Assembly: GCF_007625205.1 (NCBI RefSeq)
Contig: NZ_VMNI01000008.1
Span: 1-64,000, forward strand
Origin: Denitromonas ohlonensis
Lineage (GTDB): Bacteria; Pseudomonadota; Gammaproteobacteria; Burkholderiales; Rhodocyclaceae
Reading direction: 5' to 3'
Length of the DNA: 64,000 nucleotides
Shown here: one piece after another, positions 43,368 through 54,200 of the stretch
Layout of the letters: each line of letters starts with the position of its first letter
Position numbering within the stretch: position 1 is the first letter of the stretch
Notes under the pieces: generated by a model
Told to the model about the DNA's origin: nothing
The model's input: the letters and a program-made list of their open reading frames with translations, nothing else
The model's database searches: none
Translations under genes and position numbers: made by a program

Positions 43368-44699
43368 TCACTCCCCCCGAAAATCCTCGGGAAACAGGTG
43401 GTGCCGGTTGAGCTTGTCGTAGAGCGTCTTGCGCGGGGTGTCGAGCAGCTCGGCGGCGGAGGTGACGTTGCCGTGGGTCTGGCGCAGGGCGGATTCGATG
43501 ACCTGGCGCTCGAAGCCTTCGACCTGCCGGGCCAGCGAACCGCCGGTGGTGTCGGCGGCCGGTCGACGCACGGCCACGCCGAGACAGAAGCGGTCGACCG
43601 CGTTGCGCAGTTCGCGCACATTGCCGGGCCAGTCCTGCGCCATCCACGCCGCCATGTCGTCCTCGCCCCACATCGGTGGGTCGCAGCGGTAGCGGGCGGC
43701 GGCTTCACGCAGGAAGTGGCCGGCCAGCAAGGGGATGTCGGCCTTGCGTTCGCGTAGCGGCGGCAGCTCCAGGCCGACCACATTCAAGCGGTAATACAGA
43801 TCGCTGCGGAACTGCCCGGCGTCGGACAAGGCCTTCAGATCGGCCTTGCTGGCGGCGATGAGGCGGCAATCCACAGGAATCGCGGCATTGCTGCCGAGGC
43901 GCTCAACCACTCGCTCCTGCAGCACCCGCAGCAGCTTGACCTGCAAGATGGCGGGCATGGTTTCGATTTCGTCGAGAAACAAGGTGCCGCCGCGGGCATG
44001 CTCGATCTTGCCGATGCGCCGCTTGAGCGCGCCGGTAAACGCGCCGGCCTCATGACCGAAGATTTCGGACTCGAACACCGTCTCGGGCAGCGCCCCGCAG
44101 TTGATCGCCACAAACTCGCCACTTCGCCCGCTGGCGGCATGGATGGCGCGCGCGGCGACTTCCTTGCCGGTGCCGGTTTCACCGTAGATGAGCACGTCGG
44201 CTTCGGTCGGGCCGATGGCGGCGATGGTGTGGCGCACCCGCTGCATGGGCGGCGCATCGCCGATCAGCGGCACGGCTTCGCGGGCCGACAGGCTGGCCTT
44301 GAGGCGGCGGTTCTCGATGACCAGCGCGCGGCGGTCGTGGGCGCGGCGCACGACTTCGACCAGCCGGTCGGAAGAAAACGGTTTTTCGATGAAATCGTAG
44401 GCGCCTTCGCGCATGGCGGCGACGGCCATGGTGATGCCACCGTGGCCGGTGATCAGCACCACCGGAATCTCGCGGTCGATGGCCATCACCGCGCGCAACA
44501 GGGCGAGCCCGTCCATGCCCGGCAGACGCACATCGCACACCACGGTGCCGGGAAAGTCTGGCCCGATGCGCGCCAGCGCCGGCTCGGCGGCATCGAAGCC
44601 GCGCACCGGCAGGTCGTCCAGCTCGAGCGCCTGCTCGATGCCAAGGCGCACCTGCGGGTCGTCTTCGATCACGATCACATGCGGTCGATGCTCGGCCAT
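43368..44699 (-). CDS. sigma-54-dependent response regulator (DctD/NtrC type)
   Basis: Domain order in this 443-residue protein: receiver (residues 5-120) with acidic pair Asp13-Asp14 and phospho-acceptor Asp56; AAA+ sigma-54 activation domain with Walker A GETGTGKE at 173-180 and the sigma-54 contact loop GAFTGA at 219-224; C-terminal Fis-type helix-turn-helix (about 400-440, GNVTSAAELLDTPRKTLYDKL). The gene starts four bases after the kinase gene. A sigma-54 promoter upstream of the TAXI receptor gene at the head of the same gene run is the obvious target. DctD of C4-dicarboxylate uptake is the closest well-known analogue. Confidence 0.94.
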   Translation of the reverse strand: MAEHRPHVIVIEDDPQVRLGIEQALELDDLPVRGFDAAEPALARIGPDFPGTVVCDVRLPGMDGLALLRAVMAIDREIPVVLITGHGGITMAVAAMREGAYDFIEKPFSSDRLVEVVRRAHDRRALVIENRRLKASLSAREAVPLIGDAPPMQRVRHTIAAIGPTEADVLIYGETGTGKEVAARAIHAASGRSGEFVAINCGALPETVFESEIFGHEAGAFTGALKRRIGKIEHARGGTLFLDEIETMPAILQVKLLRVLQERVVERLGSNAAIPVDCRLIAASKADLKALSDAGQFRSDLYYRLNVVGLELPPLRERKADIPLLAGHFLREAAARYRCDPPMWGEDDMAAWMAQDWPGNVRELRNAVDRFCLGVAVRRPAADTTGGSLARQVEGFERQVIESALRQTHGNVTSAAELLDTPRKTLYDKLNRHHLFPEDFRGE

Positions 44700-44703
44700 G
44701 CGC

Positions 44704-46578
44704 TTACAACTCCCCTCGCGCCAGTGGCAGGCGCAGTTCAAAACAGGCCCCGCCACCGTCATCGTTGGCGGCGCTGAGCGAGCCGTGCAGGCTCTCGGCG
44801 ATCAGCCGCGAGATCGCCAGCCCCAGGCCCAGGCCTTTGCCAATCGGCTTGGTGGTGAAAAACGGCTCAAACAGATGCGGCCACACTTGCGGGTCGATGC
44901 CGCCGCCGGTGTCGCGCAGACAGATGATGCCCTCGCCCGCCTCGATGCGGGTATCAATCGACAGCTCACGGGCGGCCGCGCCCTCCATCGCATCAATCGC
45001 GTTGACCGCCAGATTGACGATGACCTGCTCCAGCCGGGTGATGTCGGCCTTGACCGTGAGGCCGGGCACGCCGTGGCGCACCGACACCGTCACGTCGGCG
45101 CTCTGGCGTTTCGATTCGACCAGCAGCAGCGCATTGTCGATGGCGTCGGCCACGTCCACCGGGGTGAGCGCATCGCCGCTCTTGCGCGAGAAGGTTTTGA
45201 GCTGCGCGACGATGCGGCCCATGCGCTGGGCCACGCGCGAGATGTGCTCAAGATTGTCGGCGGCCGCCTCGGGCTTGTCGCGCTCGATGAAGCGGCGCGC
45301 ATTATCGGCCAGCGTGGTCAGCGCCGCCAGCGGCTGGTTGAGTTCGTGGGTCACCCCTGCCGCCATTTGCCCGAGCACCGCCAGCTTGCCGGCCTGCACC
45401 GCGGTGTCCCGGGTGCGGGTCAGGATTTGCTCGGCGTCCTTGAGCGAGCTAACCCGCGCCTCCAGCGTGCGGTTGGCGGTGAGCAAGTCACCGGTGCGCT
45501 CGGCAATGCGCGCTTCGAGATCGGCCTGCACGCGCTCGAGCGCGGCGCGCGCGGCGTGGCGCTCCTGCGTGCGGCGCCGACGCATGTGCCACAGGCCGAT
45601 GGCCATCAACAGCAGCAACACGCCCAAGGTCAGCGCGGCCGCCATCACGGTGGCGAGTTTTCGGGCGTCGGTCAGGTCGGCCAGGATGAGCAGCCGCCAG
45701 CCGTAGTCGGGCAGTTCGATGGACTCGGACAGCAGCGCCTGCGCCTGACCGTCGGCGGCCACAAAGGGCAGCGAGGCGTTGTCCAGGCTGAGGCGTCTGC
45801 CCCGGCCATCGGGCGTCAGCATGGGCTGACCGTCGGTGGCCTTGAGCGGTGCCAGGTCGGCGTTCAGATACTGCCGTGTTCGCGCCAGCGCTTCGCGATC
45901 GGTGCCAGAGAGCGGAAACAGGCTGCGATACTTCCAGCTCGGTGACGAGGCCAGCACCACCACACCCCGCCGGTCGGCCACCAGCAGCAAGTCACCCGAA
46001 CGGCGCCAGGCATCTTCGAGGGCATCGAGCCGGATCTTGACCACCGCCACGCCGGTGAGGGTGCCATCCACATAGACCGGCGCCGACAGAAAATAGCCGG
46101 CCTCCTGGGTGGTCACGCCCACGCCAAAGAAGCGCCCCGGCTCGCCTGACATGGCTTCATGAAAATACGGCCGGAAGCTGTAGTTGTTGCCAACGAAGGA
46201 GTTCGGCTCGCGCCAGTTGCTCGACGCCAGCACCGAGCCGCTCGCATCGAGCAGGTAGATGACATGGATGACCGGGTCCTGGCTGACCGCTTCGAGATAG
46301 CGATTGACGGCCGCGGTTTGCTCGCCACCCTGCCCGCCAGCGAGCAGATCTTGCACCCGCCCGTCGAGGCCGAGCACGTTGGGCAGCAGGCGGAATTCCT
46401 CTAGCGTCTGCTCCAGCGTGCGGCGGTAGAAGTCGAGGCGCAGCTGGCTGGCTTCGGCCACCTGCGCCGCCTCGCGATTGAGAAAGGCGTGATAACTGCC
46501 CACGCCGAGCACCACCGCCAGCGCGCCGAGCACAAGCAGCGGCTGGAGGAAGCGATAGACAGTTCGGGTCAGCGGCAT
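44704..46578 (-). CDS. DctB-like sensor histidine kinase
   Basis: A 624-residue membrane kinase. Helix 1 is at about residues 12-30 and helix 2 at about 310-330, enclosing a 280-residue periplasmic double Cache/PAS-like sensor (NNYSFRPYFHEAM, GRFFGVGVTTQEAGYFLSAPVY), as in DctB. A coiled coil (335-395) leads to the His box with His411 in THELNQPLAAL, then N box NAIDAM and G boxes DTGGGI and GLGLGLAIS. The start at 46578 is chosen because it directly precedes helix 1; the open frame continues to 46647 with ATG 46638 possible. It should phosphorylate the response regulator encoded next. Confidence 0.92.
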   Translation of the reverse strand: MPLTRTVYRFLQPLLVLGALAVVLGVGSYHAFLNREAAQVAEASQLRLDFYRRTLEQTLEEFRLLPNVLGLDGRVQDLLAGGQGGEQTAAVNRYLEAVSQDPVIHVIYLLDASGSVLASSNWREPNSFVGNNYSFRPYFHEAMSGEPGRFFGVGVTTQEAGYFLSAPVYVDGTLTGVAVVKIRLDALEDAWRRSGDLLLVADRRGVVVLASSPSWKYRSLFPLSGTDREALARTRQYLNADLAPLKATDGQPMLTPDGRGRRLSLDNASLPFVAADGQAQALLSESIELPDYGWRLLILADLTDARKLATVMAAALTLGVLLLLMAIGLWHMRRRRTQERHAARAALERVQADLEARIAERTGDLLTANRTLEARVSSLKDAEQILTRTRDTAVQAGKLAVLGQMAAGVTHELNQPLAALTTLADNARRFIERDKPEAAADNLEHISRVAQRMGRIVAQLKTFSRKSGDALTPVDVADAIDNALLLVESKRQSADVTVSVRHGVPGLTVKADITRLEQVIVNLAVNAIDAMEGAAARELSIDTRIEAGEGIICLRDTGGGIDPQVWPHLFEPFFTTKPIGKGLGLGLAISRLIAESLHGSLSAANDDGGGACFELRLPLARGEL

Positions 46579-46651
46579 GGCGTCAATGTCGGCGTCGGAG
46601 CGCCCCAGCTTACGGCGTGTCGCGCCGACCGCCAACATGACGCGCACCCAC

Positions 46652-48691
46652 TCAGGCGGCGACCACCGTCCGGCGACGCCACCAGGCGAAGGCCATGACG
46701 CCCGCCGCCACGGCCAGACCGAGCTCGTCGGTGAGCGGTTGCGCGGTGACCAGCAACACGGCGCCGATACCGGCGATCACGCGAATCGGCCAGCCCAGCG
46801 GCGCGCCCAGATAGCCGATGCTCGCCGCGCCCCACAGAATGATGGCCGCCACCGCCTTGCCCACGATGTAGAGCACCGACAGCACCGTCCAGTCACCCTG
46901 CAGCATCAGCGCCGGGGTGTACACCGCCATGTAAGGCACGACGAAACCGGCGATCGCGATACGCAGCGCCTGCATGCCAATCTTCATGCCCGATGTTCGC
47001 GCAATGGGCGCGGCCGCAAAGGCGGCCAGCGCGACCGGCGGGGTCAGGTCGGCCATGATGCCGAAGTAGAAAACGAACATGTGGCTGACCACCAGCGGCA
47101 CGCCCAGTTCGAGCAGCGCCGGCGCGGCCAGGCTGGAGGTGATGATGTAGTTGGGAATGGTCGGGATGCCCATGCCCAGCAGCAGGCACACCAGCATGGT
47201 CAGCACCAGCGACAGGATCAGGCTGTCGCGACCCAGGTCGATGATGGTGTTGGCAAACATGGTGGCCGCGCCGGTCAGCGTCAGGCAGCCGATGATCACG
47301 CCCACCAATGCGCAGGCCACGCCCACCGGCAGCGCATGACGTGCGCCTTCGGCCAGCGCATTGACCGCCACGCGCAGGGTGTCGCGACCGCCTTTCACCA
47401 TGAAACAGCCGACCACCAGCACGGCGATGATGCCGAAGAAGACCTCGATACCCACTTTGAGGAAGGCCGAGCAGGCCAGCGCCAGCGCCACCCAGAACAC
47501 CACCCGCAGCGCCGTGCCCTTGACCCGCAGCGCAATGGCGCCACCGAAGATCAGGATCGCGGTCAGCGCCAGGCCCACCGTGCCCGAGAACAGCGGCGTG
47601 AAGCCCGAAAACAGCAGATACACCAGCACCGCCAGCGGCAGCAGCAGATGCCAGTCGCGCTTGAGCGCGGTCAGCGCATTGGGGCATTCGCTCTTGGGCA
47701 GACCGACCAGGCCTTTGCGGCCGGCCTCGAGGTGCACCATCAGGAAGGCGGTAAAGAAATACAGCGCGGCCGGAATCGCCGCTGCGATGCAGATATCGAC
47801 ATAGGGCACGCCGATGGTCTCGGCCATGATGAAGGCCACCGCGCCCATCACCGGCGGCATGATCTGCCCGCCCATGGAACTGGTCGCCTCGACGCCGCCG
47901 GCAAACTCGCTGGAGTAACCGAAGCGCTTCATCAGCGGAATGGTGAATTGCCCGGTGGTGACCACGTTGGCCACGCCCGAGCCGCTGATGGTGCCCATCA
48001 GGCCCGAGGACACCACCGACACCTTGGCCGGACCGCCGTGGGTGTGACCCACCGTGCCGAGCGCGAAGTCGGTGAACAAACGGATCATGCCGGCCTGTTC
48101 GAGGAAGGTGCCGAACAGGATGAACAGGAAGATATAGCTCGACGACACATAGGTCGGGATGCCGTAGATGCCCTCGGTGCCGAAGCCGAGCTGGTCAATC
48201 ACCTGCGACCAGGCATAGCCACGGTGGGCCCAGTCGCCCGGCAGGTATTGGCCGAACAAGGCGTAGGCGAGAAAACTCAGGCAGATCAGCGGCAGCGCCA
48301 GACCGATGACCCGGCGGGCGGCTTCGAAGACCATCACCACGGTGATCGCGCCGATGATCAGATCCATATCGGTCGGGTCACCCGCCCGCAGGATCAGGTC
48401 GCCTTCATAGACCCAGTGATAAAAGGCCATGCCGAAGGCGATGATGCCAATCAGCCACAACACCACGCCCTGCGCGTCGAGGCGCGGGCGAACGGCGGCG
48501 GCAATACCGAAAGTCATCAGCAGCAGGAAGCCCACATGCAGGGCGCGCACGATCTGCGACGACAGCGGACTCAGCGAGGCCGTGATGATCTGGAATGCGG
48601 AAAAAGCGACGCCGATCAGGAACAGGGTGCGGGCAACGCCCCCCTCGCTCCAGCCGTAGGGCACCGCCGTGTGTCCGGCAGTTTCGGACAT
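46652..48691 (-). CDS. TRAP transporter fused small/large permease (DctQM)
   Basis: The 679-residue membrane protein combines a four-helix DctQ-like part (about 20-150) and a DctM-like ion-transporter part. Typical DctM blocks are GTISGSGVANVVTTGQFTIPLMKR, EATSSMGGQIMPPVMGAVAFIMAE and LGMGIPTIPNYIITSSLAAPAL. Fused permeases of this type work with TAXI-family receptors, and one is encoded upstream. Uptake is Na+ or proton driven. The ATG at 48691 has a strong GAGGAG upstream; longer reading into the spacer is rejected. Likely substrate is an organic acid; identity unknown. Confidence 0.94.
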   Translation of the reverse strand: MSETAGHTAVPYGWSEGGVARTLFLIGVAFSAFQIITASLSPLSSQIVRALHVGFLLLMTFGIAAAVRPRLDAQGVVLWLIGIIAFGMAFYHWVYEGDLILRAGDPTDMDLIIGAITVVMVFEAARRVIGLALPLICLSFLAYALFGQYLPGDWAHRGYAWSQVIDQLGFGTEGIYGIPTYVSSSYIFLFILFGTFLEQAGMIRLFTDFALGTVGHTHGGPAKVSVVSSGLMGTISGSGVANVVTTGQFTIPLMKRFGYSSEFAGGVEATSSMGGQIMPPVMGAVAFIMAETIGVPYVDICIAAAIPAALYFFTAFLMVHLEAGRKGLVGLPKSECPNALTALKRDWHLLLPLAVLVYLLFSGFTPLFSGTVGLALTAILIFGGAIALRVKGTALRVVFWVALALACSAFLKVGIEVFFGIIAVLVVGCFMVKGGRDTLRVAVNALAEGARHALPVGVACALVGVIIGCLTLTGAATMFANTIIDLGRDSLILSLVLTMLVCLLLGMGIPTIPNYIITSSLAAPALLELGVPLVVSHMFVFYFGIMADLTPPVALAAFAAAPIARTSGMKIGMQALRIAIAGFVVPYMAVYTPALMLQGDWTVLSVLYIVGKAVAAIILWGAASIGYLGAPLGWPIRVIAGIGAVLLVTAQPLTDELGLAVAAGVMAFAWWRRRTVVAA

Positions 48692-48809
48692 GGTGATCTC
48701 CTCACACGCCATCTCGGCATGCCTTTGGTTTGGATAACCCCGACCCGTGCGATGCGAAGCGGGGAGCAACCGGGGCCGCGCACACGCACCGCCCCGGTTG
48801 AGTGACAGC

Positions 48810-48834
48810 CGCGGCGCACCCGTGGCGCGCCGCG
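48810..48834 (-). terminator. hairpin between receptor and permease genes
   Basis: CGCGGCGC (48810-48817) pairs with GCGCCGCG (48827-48834) just after the receptor stop. Such stems often let a binding-protein gene be expressed above its permease by protecting or partly terminating the message. No T-run follows. Confidence 0.4.
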
Positions 48835-48845
48835 CTCACACAGTC

Positions 48846-49796
48846 TTACTTCAGCACGCCCGCTTCGCGGTAGTAACGCTCGGCACCCGGGTGCAGCGGC
48901 AACGGCAGGGCCTTGGCGGCGCCTTCCAGGGTGATGCCCTTGGCTGACGCATGCGCCGCCACCATCTGGTCCATATTGGTGAACATGGCCTTGGTCATGG
49001 CATACACGGCGTCAGCGTCGACATCTTCGTGGGTCACGAGGATGTTGCGCACGGCAGCGGTCGGTACGTCTTCGGTCTGGCCGGTGTAGGTGTTGGCCGG
49101 AATGGCTTCTGCGGCGTAGGCCGGGTCACCGACTTTCTCGACCACGTCGGCCGGGATGGACACCACCACGATCTCGATCGCGGAAGACAGGTCGCGCAGC
49201 GAGGCCACGCCCAGGCCGGCCGACTGCAGGGTTGCGTCGAGCTGACGGTTCTTCATCAGTTCAACCGACTCGCCAAAGGGCAGGTACTCGGTCTTGGCGA
49301 AGTCCTCGTAGCTCATGCCAGCCGCCTTGAACAGCGCGCGGGCATTGAGTTCGGTGCCCGACTTGGGGGCGCCCACGGAAATACGCTTGCCCTTCAGGTC
49401 AGCCAGCGTCTTGATGCCCGATTCCTTGGAGGCCACGATCTGGATGTAGTTGGGGTAGATCGCGCCGAGGGCACGCAGCTTGGTCAGCGGCTTCTTGAAG
49501 CCGGCTTCTTCCACACCCTTGTAAGCGTTGGACACCGTATCGCCCAGCGCAAAGGCCACTTCACCCCGGCCCGCTTGCAGCAGATTCACGTTTTCGGCGC
49601 TGGCCTTGGTCGATTGCACGCTGATCTTGGCATTCGGCAGCGCCTCGCCATACAGCTTGGACAGGGCCACGCCCATCGGGTAATACACGCCACTGGTGCC
49701 GCCGGTCAGCACGTTGATGAACTTCTGCTCGGCTTGCACGCCGGTCGACACGATCAGGGCTGCCGCTGCGAACCCCAGGGTACGGATGAATTTCAT
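48846..49796 (-). CDS. TAXI-family TRAP transporter solute receptor
   Basis: A 316-residue periplasmic binding protein. Signal peptide about residues 1-22 (IVSTGVQA). The family block FINVLTGGTSGVYYPMGVALSKLY follows at once, then KASAENVNLLQAGRGEVAFALGD and GKRISVGAPKSGTE, all typical of TAXI receptors. The ATG at 49796 has GGAGGAG upstream. It is the first gene after a sigma-54-type promoter, and the fused permease, the sensor kinase and the regulator genes follow on the same strand. The ligand cannot be read from sequence. Confidence 0.95.
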   Translation of the reverse strand: MKFIRTLGFAAAALIVSTGVQAEQKFINVLTGGTSGVYYPMGVALSKLYGEALPNAKISVQSTKASAENVNLLQAGRGEVAFALGDTVSNAYKGVEEAGFKKPLTKLRALGAIYPNYIQIVASKESGIKTLADLKGKRISVGAPKSGTELNARALFKAAGMSYEDFAKTEYLPFGESVELMKNRQLDATLQSAGLGVASLRDLSSAIEIVVVSIPADVVEKVGDPAYAAEAIPANTYTGQTEDVPTAAVRNILVTHEDVDADAVYAMTKAMFTNMDQMVAAHASAKGITLEGAAKALPLPLHPGAERYYREAGVLK

Positions 49797-49896
49797 GGTG
49801 GTCTCCTCCATGGATGGTTATGTCGGCGGGCAAACGACACGGCGGCAAGAAAGGGAGGGAGACTCACCACCGGTCGCGCCCGACCTGACACATTAT

Positions 49897-49912
49897 TGCA
49901 AGTGTCGGGCCA
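49897..49912 (-). promoter_or_regulatory. sigma-54 (-24/-12) promoter of TAXI-TRAP operon
   Basis: Read on the minus strand, TGGCCCGACACTTGCA matches the RpoN consensus TGGCACG-N4-TTGCW at all but one defined position, with the GG and GC elements correctly spaced. It lies about 100 bases upstream of the receptor start, giving a transcript start near 49886. The run encodes a sigma-54 activator. Confidence 0.75.
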
Positions 49913-49942
49913 GTTCCTGAGACACCCACATTCATTCTAAAA

Positions 49943-49955
49943 AATCATGCACTTA
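49943..49955 (+). promoter_or_regulatory. IHF-like site
   Basis: AATCATGCACTTA fits the IHF core WATCAR-N4-TTR except at one position, inside an A-rich stretch. It lies between the sigma-54 promoter and the upstream palindrome, where IHF commonly bends DNA to bring the activator to the polymerase. Confidence 0.45.
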
Positions 49956-49988
49956 GCAATTCACTCATCGCCCGACCGAGCGCTGACC

Positions 49989-50004
49989 GTGCGGATATCC
50001 GCAC
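49989..50004. promoter_or_regulatory. 16-bp perfect palindrome, likely DctD-type activator site
   Basis: GTGCGGATATCCGCAC is a perfect palindrome centred about 90 bases upstream of the sigma-54 element. From memory it resembles known DctD upstream sites built on GTGCGG half-sites. It is the natural binding site for the regulator encoded at the end of the gene run. Confidence 0.6.
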
Positions 50005-50124
50005 ACGCCGCGCCAGCCGCGGGCGATAAACCGCACAAGCTGCAGGCGGTCGTGCCGTTATCTCAATTGATGGCTACACTGCCCTCACAACAGCGATGTA
50101 CCCGTAACGCGTGGTGGAGAGCGC

Positions 50125-51222
50125 ATGTCCCCGATAAACACCAGTGCCCGCATCCTGATCGTCGACGACACCGCCGAGAACCTCGCGGTGCTCGGCGACG
50201 TGCTGCAGCCCGACTACACCGTGCAGGCCACCACCAGCGGCGAGCGCGCGCTGGTCATTGCGGCCACGCAGCCCGCACCCGACCTGATCCTGCTCGACAT
50301 CATGATGCCCGGCATGGACGGCTATGCCGTGCTCGGCCGACTGCGCCAGAACCCCGCCACCCGCGAGATCCCGGTCGTCTTCCTCACCGCCCTCACCGAC
50401 ACGCAGGACGAAGAACACGGACTGGCCCTCGGCGCGGTCGACTACATCGCCAAGCCGATCCGCCCGGCACTGGTGCTCGCCCGCGTGCGCACCCAACTCG
50501 AAGCCAAGCGCGCGCGCGATGTATTGCGCGATCACAACATCTTTCTCGAATCCGAGATTACGCGGCGCATGGCCGACAACGAACACATCCAGGCGGTCAG
50601 CATCCGGGCGCTCGCCCACCTGGCCGAAATCCGCGACACCGACACCGGCAACCACCTGCTGCGCACTCAGGCCTATGTCCACCGGCTGGCCACCTGCCTG
50701 AGCACTCACCCGCGATTTACCGCCACACTGACCCCGCAATACATCGACCTGCTGGCCCGCTCGGCCCCTTTGCACGACATCGGCAAGGTCGGCATTCCCG
50801 ACCACATCCTGCTCAAGCCGGGCAAGCTCGACGGGGCCGAATGGGAAGTCATGAAAACCCACTCGGCCCTGGGCGCAGCCGCCATCGAACAGGCCGAGCA
50901 AGATGTGCGCGAAGCACTGCCGTTTCTCTCGCTGGCCAAGGAAATTGCGCGCAGCCACCATGAGCACTGGGACGGTTCCGGCTACCCCGACGGCCTGACC
51001 GGCGAGGCGATTCCGGTCTCGGCACGACTGATGGCACTGGCCGACGTCTTCGACGCGCTGGTCCATGCCCGAAGCTACAAACCCGCCATGCCCACCGACG
51101 ACGCCCGCGACATCATCCTGGCCGGCCGCGGCAGCCACTTCGACCCGGCCGTGGTGGACGCCTTCGAGGCCAACTACACCACCTTCGTCGACATCGCCGA
51201 GCGCTACAATGACGCCCCATAA
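50125..51222 (+). CDS. response regulator with HD-GYP phosphodiesterase output
   Basis: Order in this 365-residue protein: receiver (residues 8-125, [17 protein letters not shown] with the phospho-Asp), linker helix, HD-GYP domain (about 150-350). The metal pair is His217-Asp218 in [10 protein letters not shown]; the GYP triad is 286-288 in [20 protein letters not shown]. All catalytic residues are present, so it should hydrolyse c-di-GMP. The hybrid kinase gene starts inside its last codons, so the kinase may phosphorylate this receiver. It is divergent from the TAXI-TRAP operon across a 328-base regulatory spacer. Confidence 0.94.
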   Translation: MSPINTSARILIVDDTAENLAVLGDVLQPDYTVQATTSGERALVIAATQPAPDLILLDIMMPGMDGYAVLGRLRQNPATREIPVVFLTALTDTQDEEHGLALGAVDYIAKPIRPALVLARVRTQLEAKRARDVLRDHNIFLESEITRRMADNEHIQAVSIRALAHLAEIRDTDTGNHLLRTQAYVHRLATCLSTHPRFTATLTPQYIDLLARSAPLHDIGKVGIPDHILLKPGKLDGAEWEVMKTHSALGAAAIEQAEQDVREALPFLSLAKEIARSHHEHWDGSGYPDGLTGEAIPVSARLMALADVFDALVHARSYKPAMPTDDARDIILAGRGSHFDPAVVDAFEANYTTFVDIAERYNDAP

Positions 51223-54200
51223 ACCCTCCGCGCCCGCACTGGACCTGCCGCCAGCGGATGACACACCGTCCCCGCCGCTCGCCGAACAGCAACGCGGGCG
51301 CGTGCTGCGCATCGCGCTGATCTACGCGCTGGTCGCCGGCCTGTGGATCGTCTTTTCTGACCGGATCGTCGAACATCTGCTGAGCGATCCCGCCCATCTG
51401 GCGATGGCGAACACCCTCAAGGGGCTCGCCTTTGTCGTCGTCACCACCGTGCTGCTGTACGCCCTCGTCAGCCGGCTCATCCGTCAGATCACGCAATCCG
51501 CCCAGACCGCCTACGCCGCACAAGCCGAAGGTCTGCAGGCGCTGAGCCTGCTTGACGCCGTGGTCACGGGGTCAAAAGACGCCATTTTTGCCAAGGACCT
51601 GGACGGCCGCTACCTGCTGTTCAACCGCGAAGCCGAGCGGCTCACCGGCGCTGAGGCCGAGACGATCATCGGCCAGAACGACTGCGCTGTGTTTGACCCC
51701 GAAGCGGCGGCTCAGGTCATGGCCAATGACCGCCATGTGATGGCGTCCAACGCCGTCGTCACGTTCGAGGAGCACCTTGGCACGACCGACGGCGACCTGG
51801 TGTTCATGGCCACCAAAGGTCCCCTGCATGACGCCGACGGCCGGGTCATTGGCCTGTTTGGCGTCTCGCGTGACATCACGCCACTGCACCGCGCGGAAAA
51901 GACCCTGGCCACCCAGAATCAGACACTCGAACTGGTGGCCACCGGCGCCCCCCTGGCCGACACCCTGGACGCCCTCGCCCGCGCCATCGAAGCGCAGGGC
52001 AGCGGCATGCTGGTATCCATCCTGCTCCTCGACGCGGCGCAGGGCCGCCTGTTCAATGGTGCCTCGCCCAATCTGCCGCCCGACTACGTCGCCGCCACTG
52101 ACGGCGCCCCGATCGGCGACAGTGCCGGCTCCTGCGGCACAGCGGCCTTTCGCGGCACGCAAGTCATTGTCGAAGACATCGCCACCGACCCCCTGTGGGC
52201 CAACTACGCAGGCTTGGCGGCCCAGTATGGGCTGGGCGCATGCTGGTCAACACCGATTCTCGCGCCAGACAACACCGTCCTGGGCACCTTTGCGGTGTAC
52301 TACACCCAGCCGACCGCGCCCTCGCGCTGGCATCTTGAGCTGATCGACCATGCCACCCATGTGGCGGCCATCGCCATTGCCCGCAACCGCGAAGAATCCG
52401 AGATCCGCAAGCTGTCGCTGGCGGTCGCGCAAAGTCCGGAGAGCATCGTCATCACCGATCTGGAGGCCAATATCGAGTATGTGAACGAGGCCTTTACCCA
52501 GATCAGCGGCTACACCGCCAAAGAAGTGCTCGGCCAGAATCCGCGCATCCTGCACTCCGGAAAAACCCCGCCCGAGGTGCATCGCGAGATGTGGGCAACG
52601 CTCGACCGCGGCGAGGTCTGGCGGGGCCAGCTATACAACAAGCGCAAGGATGGCAGCGAGTACACCGAATTCGCCATCATCAGCCCGATCCGCCAACCCG
52701 ACGGCCGCATCACCCACTATCTGGCGGTCAAGGAAGACATCACCGAAAAGAAGCGCGTCGCCGACGAACTGACCCGCCATCGCCACCACCTCGAAGAGCT
52801 GGTCGAAGCGCGCACCGCCCAACTGGTCGAGGCGCAGCTCGAAGCCGAGTCGGCCAACCGAGCGAAGAGCGCCTTCCTGGCCAACATGAGCCATGAAATC
52901 CGCACACCGATGAACGCCATCGTCGGCCTGTCGCACCTGCTCAGCCGCGACCACCCCACCCCGAAACAGGCCGAGCGACTGGCCAAGGTCGAAATCTCGG
53001 CCCGCCATCTGCTCACCTTGCTCAACGACATTCTCGACCTCTCCAAGATCGAGGCCGGCAAGTTGCAGCTGGAGCAGCTCGACTTCTCCATCGACACCGT
53101 CCTCGACCAGGTCCACTCCCTGATCGCGACCCAGGCGCAGGACAAGTCGCTGGCCATCGAGGTTGACGGTATCGGTCACCCCCTGTGGGTGCGCGGCGAC
53201 CCCACCCGCTTGCGCCAGGCCTTGCTCAACTACGCCGGCAATGCCGTCAAGTTCACCGAAGCGGGCGTAATCACACTGCGCGCGCGGCTAGAGGGCGAGA
53301 CCCCCACGCACCTGAACCTTCGCTTTGAAGTCAGCGACACCGGCATCGGCATCACGCCGGAGGCCCGTCGGCAATTGTTCAATGCCTTCGAGCAAGCCGA
53401 CGCCTCGACCACCCGCAAATACGGGGGCTCCGGCCTCGGCCTGGCGATTACCCGCCGTCTGGCTGAATTGATGGATGGCCGCGTCGGCGTGGACAGCACC
53501 CCCGGCCTCGGCAGCACCTTCTGGATCACCGTGCGCCTGCCGCGCGGCCAGGCGCGATGCCGCCCGGCGCCCCAGCCCAGTCCGCCCGCGCCCGTAACCC
53601 ACGACAGCCCGCAAAACCTGCGCCTGCTGCTGGCCGAAGACAGCGAGATCAATCGCGAAGTCGCCCTCGCCCTGCTCGACGCTCAGGGCTGGCATGTCGA
53701 CAGCGCCGAGAATGGCGATGTCGCGGTGCGCATGGCCCGCGCCCAGCCCTACGCATTGATCCTCATGGATGTGCAGATGCCGGTCATGGACGGACTCGAC
53801 GCCACGCGCGCCATCCGCGCCCTGCCGGGCTACGCCGCCACCCCGATCCTGGCCATGACCGCCAACGTGTTTTCGCAGGATCAGGCGGCCTGCCGCGCCG
53901 CCGGCATGAATGACTTCATCCCCAAACCGGTCGAACCCGCCCAGCTTTACGAAATGCTGGCCCGCTGGCTGCCGGTCGATGTCGACACGGCTCCGCCAGC
54001 ACCGGCGAACCCACCGGCGATCGCCGCCGACCCCGAGGCGGCCGCGCGCCTGCTGGCCGAACTGCGCCCGCTACTGGTAGCCAGCGACATGCGCGCCAAC
54101 GCCTTGCTGCAATCCAACGCGGCGCTGATCAAGGCCTGCTTTGGCCCGGCCGGCCAAGGCCTCGTCTCGCAAGTGAACCGCTTCAACTACCCCGAGGCTG

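Noticed and set aside
46577-48805. Plus-strand frame of 742 codons opposite the TRAP permease
   Set aside because: His/Arg/Gln-rich low-complexity translation opposite a textbook permease; no start signal.
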